Assembly: GCA_938048925.1 (NCBI GenBank)
Contig: CALITV010000244.1
Span: 1-5,613, forward strand
Length of the DNA stretch: 5,613 nucleotides
Direction of reading: 5' to 3'
Source: an uncultured bacterium
GTDB lineage: Bacteria > UBP6 > UBA1177 > JAKLFG01
The notes below the pieces were generated by a model, which was not told the DNA's origin, did no database searches, and saw nothing but the letters and a program-made list of their open reading frames with translations. The translations under genes were made by a program, and so were the position numbers. Of the stretch, positions 1-5,613 are shown one piece after another. Within the stretch, counting starts at the first letter, position 1. Every line of letters begins with the position of its first letter.

Positions 1-1617
1 CTAGGCAAGGTAACATCGGAACAACTAACCGCGGCGCTGGAACGCCAAAAGGCGGCAAAGCAACATGTCTATCTCGGAGAAATGCTCGTCAATGAAGGAA
101 TCCTCGCCGAAACAGACCTTCTCGCCTATCTGGCCGGGATATTCAATGTACAATACATCTCCAGCGAAAAACTCGAAAAAATGGCCATTCAACCGAACAT
201 CACCCAGATATTGCCGGAAAAGATAGCCGAATCACGCACCATATTCCCGATCAAATACAATTTCAACGAGGGGAAACTCACGCTGCTCACTTACGAACCT
301 CAAAACACACATGCGTTCGAAGAACTCAAGATTATTCTCGATAACATCAAACAGATAACTCCTGTCGTCGCTTACTCGAAGGCGATAAAAGCCCTCATCG
401 CCAAACAGTATCGCGGCGACATCATCGCTTTCGACCGTTTTTTCCCCAAAAGTGTCGACCTGCGGGGTTTCGTCCCCGTCGGCGAGCCGGTGCTCGACAA
501 GGATATGCTCAAACAGGATGCGCCCCGCAAAGCATTTACGAAGGTTCATGGAGGATCGGGGAACACCTCCTTCACGCAGATCATCAATCAGGGCGAGATT
601 CTCCAACAATCGTCTCCCGAGGAAACGACCATCACCAATCGGATCAATCGCCTGCAGAACGGCATAACCATTTCGGGGCATGAGGAATTCATCGAGGCAA
701 TAAAGGTTTTCACCTCCATCATAGATTCGATACGGGAGGGGGGATTCAAGAACCACACGCAACGGGTAGTAAGCCTGTGCATAAAACTCGCCAAGACGAT
801 GAAATTCAATGAAGTGGATCTCAATGACCTCGTCCTCGCTGCCTATCTGCACGATGCTGGTAAGAAAAAGCATCTCTCTTCCCTTGATCTCAAGGACAAG
901 GCTTGTGCCGACACCTTCATCAAATACGCATCGGCGGGAACCCGCCTGTTCGCCGGCTGTAACCTTCCCAAGCAGACCAAGATGTTTCTTTCGAACATGT
1001 ACGAAGTAGTCAACGGGGAAGGCTTGCCGCAAGGACTCAAAGGAACGGATATTCCCGTGGGTGCTCAGATACTTCTTCTCGCCGACACATTTGATTTTAT
1101 GACACAGGTGTCAGGAGTTCCGGCGGCGACCGCCTTTACCCGATTGAAAGCCTCCGGTCACTACCCCGACAAATTGCTCGAGATGCTCAAGGAAGAACTG
1201 CAGATAAAAACCATCGCGGCGTCGGTGAAGGCGTCGCAACAGATGTTCGGTTTGGTGGTTTCGGAAAATCGCCTTCTTCTCGAAGAGACGGCTCAACGTC
1301 TCGGCGCGCAGAATGTGAAAGTCATCACCGCTCCTCAAATAGAGATCGCCGCCCTCATGCTCAAGAAACAGGGAGATGCCCTGCATTTTGTGCTGGCCGA
1401 TCTCGATGTGAAAAACTCTCAATATACGCCTCTCAGATTGATTGCGGCTATCCGCGCGAAGAATATCTTTCCTCATCTCAAGTTCGTTCTTTTTGCACCG
1501 GACCAAATTTCGCCCCAGACACACGAGGAGGCGAAACGCCTTGGTGTCATCACGATCATCCCCCATTTCGAGCCGAGCAAAGGGGTCGCTACGGCCATGG
1601 CGGCGATCGGAACCTGA
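1..1617 (+). CDS. MshEN - degenerate HD-GYP - pseudo-receiver signalling protein (5' truncated)
   Basis: The frame is open from base 1, and the first 27 codons (LGKVTSEQLTAALERQ and on) continue the same domain, so the ATG at 82 is not the real start; 538 residues are visible. Visible residues 1 to about 130 match the MshEN/type II secretion ATPase N-terminal fold: the end of one repeat, then YLGEMLVNEGILAETDLLAYL, then the second half with FPIKYNFNEGKLTLL. No ATPase follows. After a linker, residues about 226-370 are HD-GYP-like: H252, H284-D285 in LHDAGK and D362 in LADTFDFM remain, but the other metal-ligand histidines are Y309, M333 and Y334, and the GYP loop reads GEGLPQGL. Residues about 416-538 resemble a receiver with D467 at the phosphoacceptor place but without the usual acid pair or lysine. 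I infer a cytoplasmic regulatory protein, probably not an active phosphodiesterase. The family is confident; the biological role is not known. Confidence 0.85.
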   Translation, partial: LGKVTSEQLTAALERQKAAKQHVYLGEMLVNEGILAETDLLAYLAGIFNVQYISSEKLEKMAIQPNITQILPEKIAESRTIFPIKYNFNEGKLTLLTYEPQNTHAFEELKIILDNIKQITPVVAYSKAIKALIAKQYRGDIIAFDRFFPKSVDLRGFVPVGEPVLDKDMLKQDAPRKAFTKVHGGSGNTSFTQIINQGEILQQSSPEETTITNRINRLQNGITISGHEEFIEAIKVFTSIIDSIREGGFKNHTQRVVSLCIKLAKTMKFNEVDLNDLVLAAYLHDAGKKKHLSSLDLKDKACADTFIKYASAGTRLFAGCNLPKQTKMFLSNMYEVVNGEGLPQGLKGTDIPVGAQILLLADTFDFMTQVSGVPAATAFTRLKASGHYPDKLLEMLKEELQIKTIAASVKASQQMFGLVVSENRLLLEETAQRLGAQNVKVITAPQIEIAALMLKKQGDALHFVLADLDVKNSQYTPLRLIAAIRAKNIFPHLKFVLFAPDQISPQTHEEAKRLGVITIIPHFEPSKGVATAMAAIGT

Positions 1618-1633
1618 AATACCGAGGGATAGC

Positions 1634-2362
1634 TTACTCGGGACTCGTGATATCGGCGTTATAACCTATGGAATGCCGCGCCATACCGACGGCGAAGGTA
1701 ACCGCGTTCTCGACACGAAGCACCGGTGTCCGAAAGGAAACATAGGTACCATGCGACTTGTCGAAAAAGAACAGATCGGCCTCCCCGAATCCGCCCTCCG
1801 GCCCTATCCATAGATAAAGATCTTCCTCGGCGCAAAAATGCCCACACGAGGCTTCGGCGGCAGCCTCGGGATGAAAGATTATGTGGCGCCCCGGCCGGCG
1901 GATGATGACCTCGCGGCCTATCGCCCGTATATCGGGAATAAAGCGGCGCCTGCTTTGCGACGCCGCCGATTCGATGATCTGTTCCATGCGCTGAAGGCGC
2001 TTCACCGAGATATTTTCCGCCACATTACTGCGGGAAGCATAAAAGAGCAAAAACCCGTGCGCGCCGGCCTCGACCCCGTTGCGGATCGCCTCCTCAAGCC
2101 GCTGCCAGTCGAAGGCGGCGATCACGGCAAAAATCCGCGGCCCACGGTAGGAGACATTATAGCGGGTGAGAATTTCGAACAGGCCTTCCCGTCGTTTTAT
2201 GTCAACAAGTCGCGTCTCATAGACGATGCTGTCATGGAAAAAGAAGACCGGTTCGTCCCGATCGAGCCGGCGCACTTTGAAAAGATAGTGGGCATCATCC
2301 TCCGAGACCTCGATAAAGCGGTCCTCGACCAGAGAGAGTTGGCGGCGTGCAAGATATATCAT
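1634..2362 (-). CDS. rsmE: 16S rRNA (uracil(1498)-N3)-methyltransferase RsmE
   Basis: RsmE is a SPOUT-class enzyme that transfers a methyl group from S-adenosylmethionine to N3 of U1498 in 16S rRNA, acting on the assembled 30S subunit. The 242 residues match the usual family length of about 240-250. The N-terminal PUA-like part shows HYLFKVRRLDRDEPVFF (residues 25-41), and the C-terminal knot domain shows EAIRNGVEAGAHGFLLFYASRS (about 91-112), SQSRRRFIPDI (135-145), WIGPEGGF (185-192) and the last-knot motif VLRVENAVTFAVG (214-226). That last motif is usually close to LGxRILRxETA; here the Gly place appears to be Arg211 and the Thr is Asn219. The ATG at 2362 lies one base after the PilZ stop and has no good Shine-Dalgarno sequence nearby, so translation is probably coupled to the upstream gene. 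It is the last gene of the block and meets the + strand gene tail to tail. Confidence 0.93.
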   Translation of the reverse strand: MIYLARRQLSLVEDRFIEVSEDDAHYLFKVRRLDRDEPVFFFHDSIVYETRLVDIKRREGLFEILTRYNVSYRGPRIFAVIAAFDWQRLEEAIRNGVEAGAHGFLLFYASRSNVAENISVKRLQRMEQIIESAASQSRRRFIPDIRAIGREVIIRRPGRHIIFHPEAAAEASCGHFCAEEDLYLWIGPEGGFGEADLFFFDKSHGTYVSFRTPVLRVENAVTFAVGMARHSIGYNADITSPE

Positions 2363-2363
2363 A

Positions 2364-3155
2364 TCATGAATGGCGCACGATGAACTTCATCAGTTCCTTC
2401 TGCTGCGCTTCCCCTTCGAAAAGGAAGACGACGCCGACACCGATAATCTTGCGCGAATCGTCGGGATGAGGAATGTGACGCACCACCCGTGCTTTCAGAA
2501 TAAACTGCTTGCGCACCGAACGATCTTCGAGAATGATGACGATGTCTTCTCCTATCTTGAGCGGCTCGGCGGTCTCCAGCGACATGCCGCCGAGACTGAT
2601 GTCGCGCATCTTGAGATTGGAGACCTGATCATTGATGAACACCTCCACGGGCACCGACAGGGCAAGACGCGGCTGACTCCGCTTTTCGGCGGCCTTCTTC
2701 TGTTTTGCCCCCCCGGCGGCGACCTCTTTTTTGCGCAATATCTCGGCAATATCGTGGCGAACTCTGATGTAGTTGCCGCCAACCATGAGGAGGCTGAGGT
2801 CGGAAAGTTCACTTTGCTCCTTGATGATACGCTCCTCTACCAGATCATAACTCTTCTGGTCGAGTTTCACCCCTATGCCGGCCGGCATCACCTTACCGGG
2901 GAGTTTTATCTCGCGCGGGCGCTTCCACGAAACAGTGCCACGCAGAGAAAATTTTTCTTCCGCCTCTTGCGTTTCTTTCTTCGGCTCCTTTGTCTCCTCA
3001 TGCACCAAGAAAACGATTTCTATCGGCCCGCCGATCTTGATAGTGTCGTAATCGGGGAGAAACGCCAAGTTCACGAAAATATCGTGCGCCGGCCCGATGG
3101 GAAAGTACTGCTCACGGATCGCCCGCCGCGTAGCCTCTATCTGGACGGTAATCAT
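2364..3155 (-). CDS. PilZ-domain protein with PilZ-like N-terminal domain
   Basis: This 263-residue protein has no signal peptide or membrane segment, so it is predicted cytoplasmic. The C-terminal domain (about 157-263) is a canonical PilZ domain: R159-SQP-R163 is the RxxxR element and D185-I-S187-L-G-G190 the DxSxxG element that together bind cyclic di-GMP, followed by beta-strand sequence such as KARVVRHI and GVGVVFLFEG. The N-terminal part (about 25-110) has PilZ-barrel-like pattern (KIGGPIEIVFLV, LRGTVSWKRP, PAGIGVKLD) but neither binding motif. It resembles the PilZN-like or TIGR02266-like domains of two-domain PilZ proteins, and the overall length is close to Borrelia PlzA, though that is recollection and not an alignment. 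A charged linker, rich in K, E and A, runs about 136-158. The start ATG overlaps the ftsY stop as ATGA, and rsmE follows one base after the stop. The family and ligand are confident; the target of the sensor is unknown. Confidence 0.9.
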   Translation of the reverse strand: MITVQIEATRRAIREQYFPIGPAHDIFVNLAFLPDYDTIKIGGPIEIVFLVHEETKEPKKETQEAEEKFSLRGTVSWKRPREIKLPGKVMPAGIGVKLDQKSYDLVEERIIKEQSELSDLSLLMVGGNYIRVRHDIAEILRKKEVAAGGAKQKKAAEKRSQPRLALSVPVEVFINDQVSNLKMRDISLGGMSLETAEPLKIGEDIVIILEDRSVRKQFILKARVVRHIPHPDDSRKIIGVGVVFLFEGEAQQKELMKFIVRHS

Positions 3156-4348
3156 GCGAACAACGCCTCCGTGAATTCGTTTGCGTCGAAAGGCCGCAAG
3201 TCGGCCGCCGTTTCTCCTATGCCAGTGAAATAGATCGGGATCTGGAGTTCACGCGCGATACCGATCAGAGAACCTCCCTTTGCGGTTCCGTCAAGTTTGA
3301 CGGCTACAATACCGGTGACCCCCACCGTTTCTCCGAATTCTTTCGCCTGCACCACGGCGTTCTGGCCGTTGTTCGCGTCAACTACGAGCAAGACTTCATG
3401 CGGCGCACCGGGAACTTCCTTCCCGACGACACGGTGTATCTTGCGAAGTTCTTCCATGAGGTTCGACCGGTTCTGCAGGCGCCCGGCGGTATCAATCATG
3501 ACGACATCGAATTTCTCGCTCACCGCTCTGGAGACGGCCCGGTAGGCCACCGCCGCCGGATCGGCCCCTTCCCGATCTCCCAACGCCACCTCGACACCTG
3601 TTCGACCGCCCCAGACGGCGAGTTGTTCGGCGGCAGCCGCCCGGAAGGTGTCGGCCGCCACGACAAGAACCCGCAGTCCCTGCACCGAAAAACGGGCGGC
3701 CAGTTTCCCGATGGTGGTGGTCTTTCCGACACCGTTCACGCCGACCACGAGGATGACGAACGGACGCGCTTCGCCAACGACGAACGGCCGCTCTGCTTGC
3801 TTAAGAATGTTCCTTATGCGCTCTTTCAGGAATGCGCGCACCGTATCCCCGTTGAGAAGCGCATCCCGGTTGGCGCGCAGATCGGCGATCAGCGACGACA
3901 CTGTCGTCACACCGACATCGGCGGTGTAAAGAATCTCCTCTATCTGTTCGATCAAGGCATTGTCCACCGTCGAGGAACGAAAGAGGGCGGCAAGTCGAGA
4001 GAAGAAATTGCTCCTCGTTTTTTCGAGACCTTCCGCATAACTTTTCGAGGTAAGCGGCGGAACCACCACCGATGGCGTAGAAGACGGCTCTTCTGGCACC
4101 GATCGCTCTCCGTGTTCTCCCTCCGCGACGAGCGGCCCCAACGATATGGTGTCATGACGCTCATTCGCGAGGCGGTTGGAGGGCTCCGGTTCCCGGGGAG
4201 GCAAGACTGGCTTTTGTTCGGGCTGCCCACTTTCTCTTTCGGCATCGGGCAGAAAAACAACGATGAGTAGAACGATCAGCAAAACCGCCGGGATGATATA
4301 AAAGAAGAGTTCTCCGTTCATAAAATTTTCTACCAGCCACTGCCACAT
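3152..4348 (-). CDS. ftsY: Signal recognition particle receptor FtsY, with N-terminal membrane anchor
   Basis: FtsY is the membrane-associated GTPase that docks SRP-ribosome-nascent-chain complexes for delivery to the translocon; it and Ffh activate each other's GTP hydrolysis. The 398 residues contain a predicted transmembrane helix at about 14-33 (LFFYIIPAVLLIVLLIVVFL), a Pro/Glu-rich linker of about 34-100, then the N domain (about 105-185) and G domain (about 195-398). Visible GTPase motifs are G1 GVNGVGKTT (203-211), DTFRAAAAEQL (233-243), G3 DTAGR (286-290), G4 VKLDGTAKGG (350-359) and G5-region GIGE (376-379), ending in DLRPFDANEF. The usual G4 Thr is Val350. The ATG at 4348 is supported by a strong AGGGAGG seven bases upstream. 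An anchored FtsY differs from the acidic soluble A-domain form of Escherichia coli, but such forms are known in other phyla. It heads the ftsY-pilZ-rsmE unit. Confidence 0.96.
   Translation of the reverse strand: MWQWLVENFMNGELFFYIIPAVLLIVLLIVVFLPDAERESGQPEQKPVLPPREPEPSNRLANERHDTISLGPLVAEGEHGERSVPEEPSSTPSVVVPPLTSKSYAEGLEKTRSNFFSRLAALFRSSTVDNALIEQIEEILYTADVGVTTVSSLIADLRANRDALLNGDTVRAFLKERIRNILKQAERPFVVGEARPFVILVVGVNGVGKTTTIGKLAARFSVQGLRVLVVAADTFRAAAAEQLAVWGGRTGVEVALGDREGADPAAVAYRAVSRAVSEKFDVVMIDTAGRLQNRSNLMEELRKIHRVVGKEVPGAPHEVLLVVDANNGQNAVVQAKEFGETVGVTGIVAVKLDGTAKGGSLIGIARELQIPIYFTGIGETAADLRPFDANEFTEALFA
3166..3170 (-). promoter_or_regulatory. Shine-Dalgarno sequence of the PilZ gene
   Basis: GGAGG lies inside the 3' end of ftsY, ten bases before the ATG at 3155. 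Together with the ATGA overlap it supports this start and suggests coupled but also independent initiation. Confidence 0.65.
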
Positions 4349-4355
4349 ACGACGG

Positions 4356-4362
4356 CCTCCCT
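4356..4362 (-). promoter_or_regulatory. Shine-Dalgarno sequence of ftsY
   Basis: On the minus strand the sequence is AGGGAGG, seven bases before the ATG at 4348. It is a near-ideal anti-16S complement and supports that ATG as the ftsY start. Confidence 0.85.
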
Positions 4363-4369
4363 ACTAATC

Positions 4370-4431
4370 GTTTTGTTGTCCCCGGTTGGCGGTGGTGCCC
4401 ACATACAGCAATGAATAGTCGTCAACAAAAC
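4370..4431. repeat. Spaced inverted repeat before ftsY
   Basis: GTTTTGTTG at 4370-4378 is exactly complementary in inverse orientation to CAACAAAAC at 4423-4431, with 44 bases between. One further C-G pair follows after a mismatch (4380/4421). A small GTGG/CCAC hairpin lies inside. There is no T run on either side, so it does not look like a terminator. It could be an operator or an RNA fold in the ftsY leader, or chance. Confidence 0.35.
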
Positions 4432-4443
4432 CACGCCCGTCAT

Positions 4444-5613
4444 TCAGTAGCGATAGTGTACGCTTTTGTACGGCCCCTCTATCGGAACACCAATGTAATC
4501 GGCCTGCCGTTTCGTCAACTTGGTGAGTTTCACTCCCAACTTGGCAAGGTGAAGCCGCGCAACCTCTTCATCGAGTTTCTTGGGGAGCGTGTAAACGCCT
4601 ATCGCGTACTTTCTCTTCCAGAGATCGATTTGCGCAAGCACTTGGTTGGTGAAAGAGTTGGACATGACGAACGAAGGATGCCCGGTCGCGTTGCCGAGGT
4701 TTACGAGCCGCCCCTCGGAAAGGAGCAGTATCGAATGGCCATCCGGGAACACGATACGGTCCACTTGCGGCTTGATGTTTATTTTCCTGATGCCCTTGAG
4801 CGTATAGAGAGCGTCAACCTGTATCTCGTTGTCGAAGTGACCGATGTTGCAAACAATCGCCATATCCTTCATCTTCTCCATATGCTCGACCGTGATGACA
4901 TCGCGGTTGCCGGTTGCGGTCACGAAGATATCGGCCTTTTCGACGACATCCTCGACGGTCAAGACCTCGAAACCTTCCATCGCGGCTTGGAGCGCACAGA
5001 TCGGGTCTATTTCCGTTACGACGACCCGGGCGCCGTAGGAGCGCATTGACTGCGCGCATCCCTTGCCGACATCGCCGTAGCCGCATATCACCACCATCTT
5101 GCCGGCGATCATCACATCGGTCGCCCGTTTGATGCCGTCGGCGAGCGATTCCCGGCAGCCATATTTGTTGTCGAACTTCGACTTGGTGACCGAATCATTG
5201 ACATTGATGGCGGGGAAAAGGAGCGTCCCGTTCTTGAGCCGCTCATAGAGACGGTGAACACCGGTGGTCGTCTCTTCGCTGACCCCGCGTATCTCTTTAA
5301 GCATGTCCCGCCATTTCGTCTGATTCTTCCGGTGCTCACGAGCCAGTATCGCCATCACAATATCGAGTTCGCGGTTGCCGGTCTTCTTCTTGAGCAGGCT
5401 GGGATTGTTCTCCGCTTCCACCCCCTTATGAATCATCAGTGTAGCATCGCCGCCGTCGTCCACGATGAGATGCGGCCCCTTGCCGCCCGGGAACGAAAGC
5501 GCCCGCAAAGTGCACTCCCAGTATTCCTCGAGGGTTTCCCCTTTCCATGCAAACACCGGCGTTCCTGCCGCCGCAATGGCCGCCGCCGCATGATCCTGCG
5601 TCGAGAAAATGTT
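4444..5613 (-). CDS. ahcY: Adenosylhomocysteinase SahH (N-terminus beyond window)
   Basis: This enzyme reversibly hydrolyses S-adenosylhomocysteine to adenosine and homocysteine with bound NAD, relieving inhibition of methyltransferases. The frame is open to the right edge and begins with [12 protein letters not shown], which is the family sequence upstream of the GTG at 5556. The true start is therefore outside, about 75-80 residues away by comparison with the human enzyme as I recall it; 389 residues are visible. Conserved features (visible numbering) are DDGGD (active-site D53), SEETTTG (E114), K144, D148, N149 and C153 in the [14 protein letters not shown] stretch, the Rossmann loop GYGDVGKG (178-185), GHFD (H259) and the C-terminal HYRY (K383, Y387). 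There is an insertion of about 36 residues (roughly 65-100) relative to the short human form, as in bacterial long-form SahH. All catalytic residues in the visible part are intact. ftsY follows after 95 bases on the same strand. Confidence 0.97.
   Translation of the reverse strand, partial: NIFSTQDHAAAAIAAAGTPVFAWKGETLEEYWECTLRALSFPGGKGPHLIVDDGGDATLMIHKGVEAENNPSLLKKKTGNRELDIVMAILAREHRKNQTKWRDMLKEIRGVSEETTTGVHRLYERLKNGTLLFPAINVNDSVTKSKFDNKYGCRESLADGIKRATDVMIAGKMVVICGYGDVGKGCAQSMRSYGARVVVTEIDPICALQAAMEGFEVLTVEDVVEKADIFVTATGNRDVITVEHMEKMKDMAIVCNIGHFDNEIQVDALYTLKGIRKINIKPQVDRIVFPDGHSILLLSEGRLVNLGNATGHPSFVMSNSFTNQVLAQIDLWKRKYAIGVYTLPKKLDEEVARLHLAKLGVKLTKLTKRQADYIGVPIEGPYKSVHYRY

Larger units (their letters stand above)
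4349..4443. other. sahH-ftsY intergenic gap
   Basis: These 95 bases separate the sahH stop from the ftsY start. They carry the ftsY ribosome binding site and a spaced inverted repeat. A TTGACG (minus strand, about 4418-4423) resembles a -35 element but has no good -10 at 16-18 bases. I see no stem followed by a T run, so no classical terminator for sahH is visible. Whether ftsY has its own promoter here is undecided. Confidence 0.5.

Noticed and set aside
82..84. ATG at 82 as start of the first gene.
   Set aside because: The 27 codons before it encode the end of an MshEN repeat in the same frame, so the gene begins outside the window.
232..1032. Minus-strand 266-codon frame opposite the first gene.
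   Set aside because: The + strand frame has clear MshEN and HD-GYP-like domains; the antisense product shows none.
1622..1641. Possible bidirectional terminator between the convergent genes (CCGAG/CTCGG stem, 10-base loop).
   Set aside because: The stem has only five pairs, overlaps the rsmE stop region and has no T run on either strand.
2370..3233. Long + strand reading frame opposite the PilZ gene and ftsY end (287 codons).
   Set aside because: It is fully antisense to well-recognised genes, has low-complexity composition and no known domain; a codon-bias shadow.
3398..4270. Long + strand reading frame opposite ftsY (290 codons).
   Set aside because: It lies antisense to all key FtsY motifs and its product is rich in Arg, Gly and His with no domain; a shadow.
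4330..4443. A 37-codon minus-strand reading frame starting with ATG directly after the sahH stop and ending inside ftsY.
   Set aside because: It has no Shine-Dalgarno sequence, overlaps the clear ftsY start and its product has no recognisable feature; a leader peptide is possible but unsupported.
5554..5556. GTG at 5556 as start of sahH.
   Set aside because: The codons upstream to the edge give the conserved SahH sequence [12 protein letters not shown], so the start is further upstream.

Overview
The window holds five protein-coding genes on about 54-55% G+C DNA (estimated by eye) with almost no spacer. One gene on the + strand faces a four-gene minus-strand block. Both edges cut through genes. 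No RNA gene, insertion sequence, CRISPR array or attachment site is visible.

Layout. Positions 1-1617 (+) encode the C-terminal part of a multidomain signalling protein: an MshEN-type (type II secretion ATPase N-terminal) domain, a degenerate HD-GYP-like domain and a receiver-like tail. Its stop lies 16 bases from the stop of the convergent minus-strand block. Read in its own direction from the right edge, that block is: sahH (S-adenosylhomocysteine hydrolase, N-terminus beyond the edge), a 95-base gap, ftsY (signal recognition particle receptor), a PilZ-domain gene overlapping ftsY by 4 bases, and rsmE (16S rRNA m3U1498 methyltransferase) starting 1 base after the PilZ gene. ftsY-pilZ-rsmE is almost certainly one transcription unit with translational coupling. 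sahH may or may not share the transcript.

How the genes relate. FtsY targets ribosomes to the membrane, RsmE modifies the small-subunit rRNA and makes S-adenosylhomocysteine, and SahH removes that product. The PilZ protein, with an intact cyclic-di-GMP binding signature, sits between two translation-related genes. The convergent gene has a second domain of a cyclic-di-GMP-related class, but its HD-GYP metal ligands are largely lost, so it looks like a sensor or scaffold rather than a phosphodiesterase.

Organism. The content suggests a bacterium that uses cyclic di-GMP and recycles SAH through SahH. The membrane-anchored FtsY and two-domain PilZ protein would fit lineages such as spirochaetes or delta-proteobacteria-like groups, but I cannot place it firmly. 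The genes are mostly recognisable housekeeping families. The most unusual items are the pseudoenzyme-like signalling protein and the PilZ gene inside the ftsY-rsmE unit; I see no convincing wholly new system.
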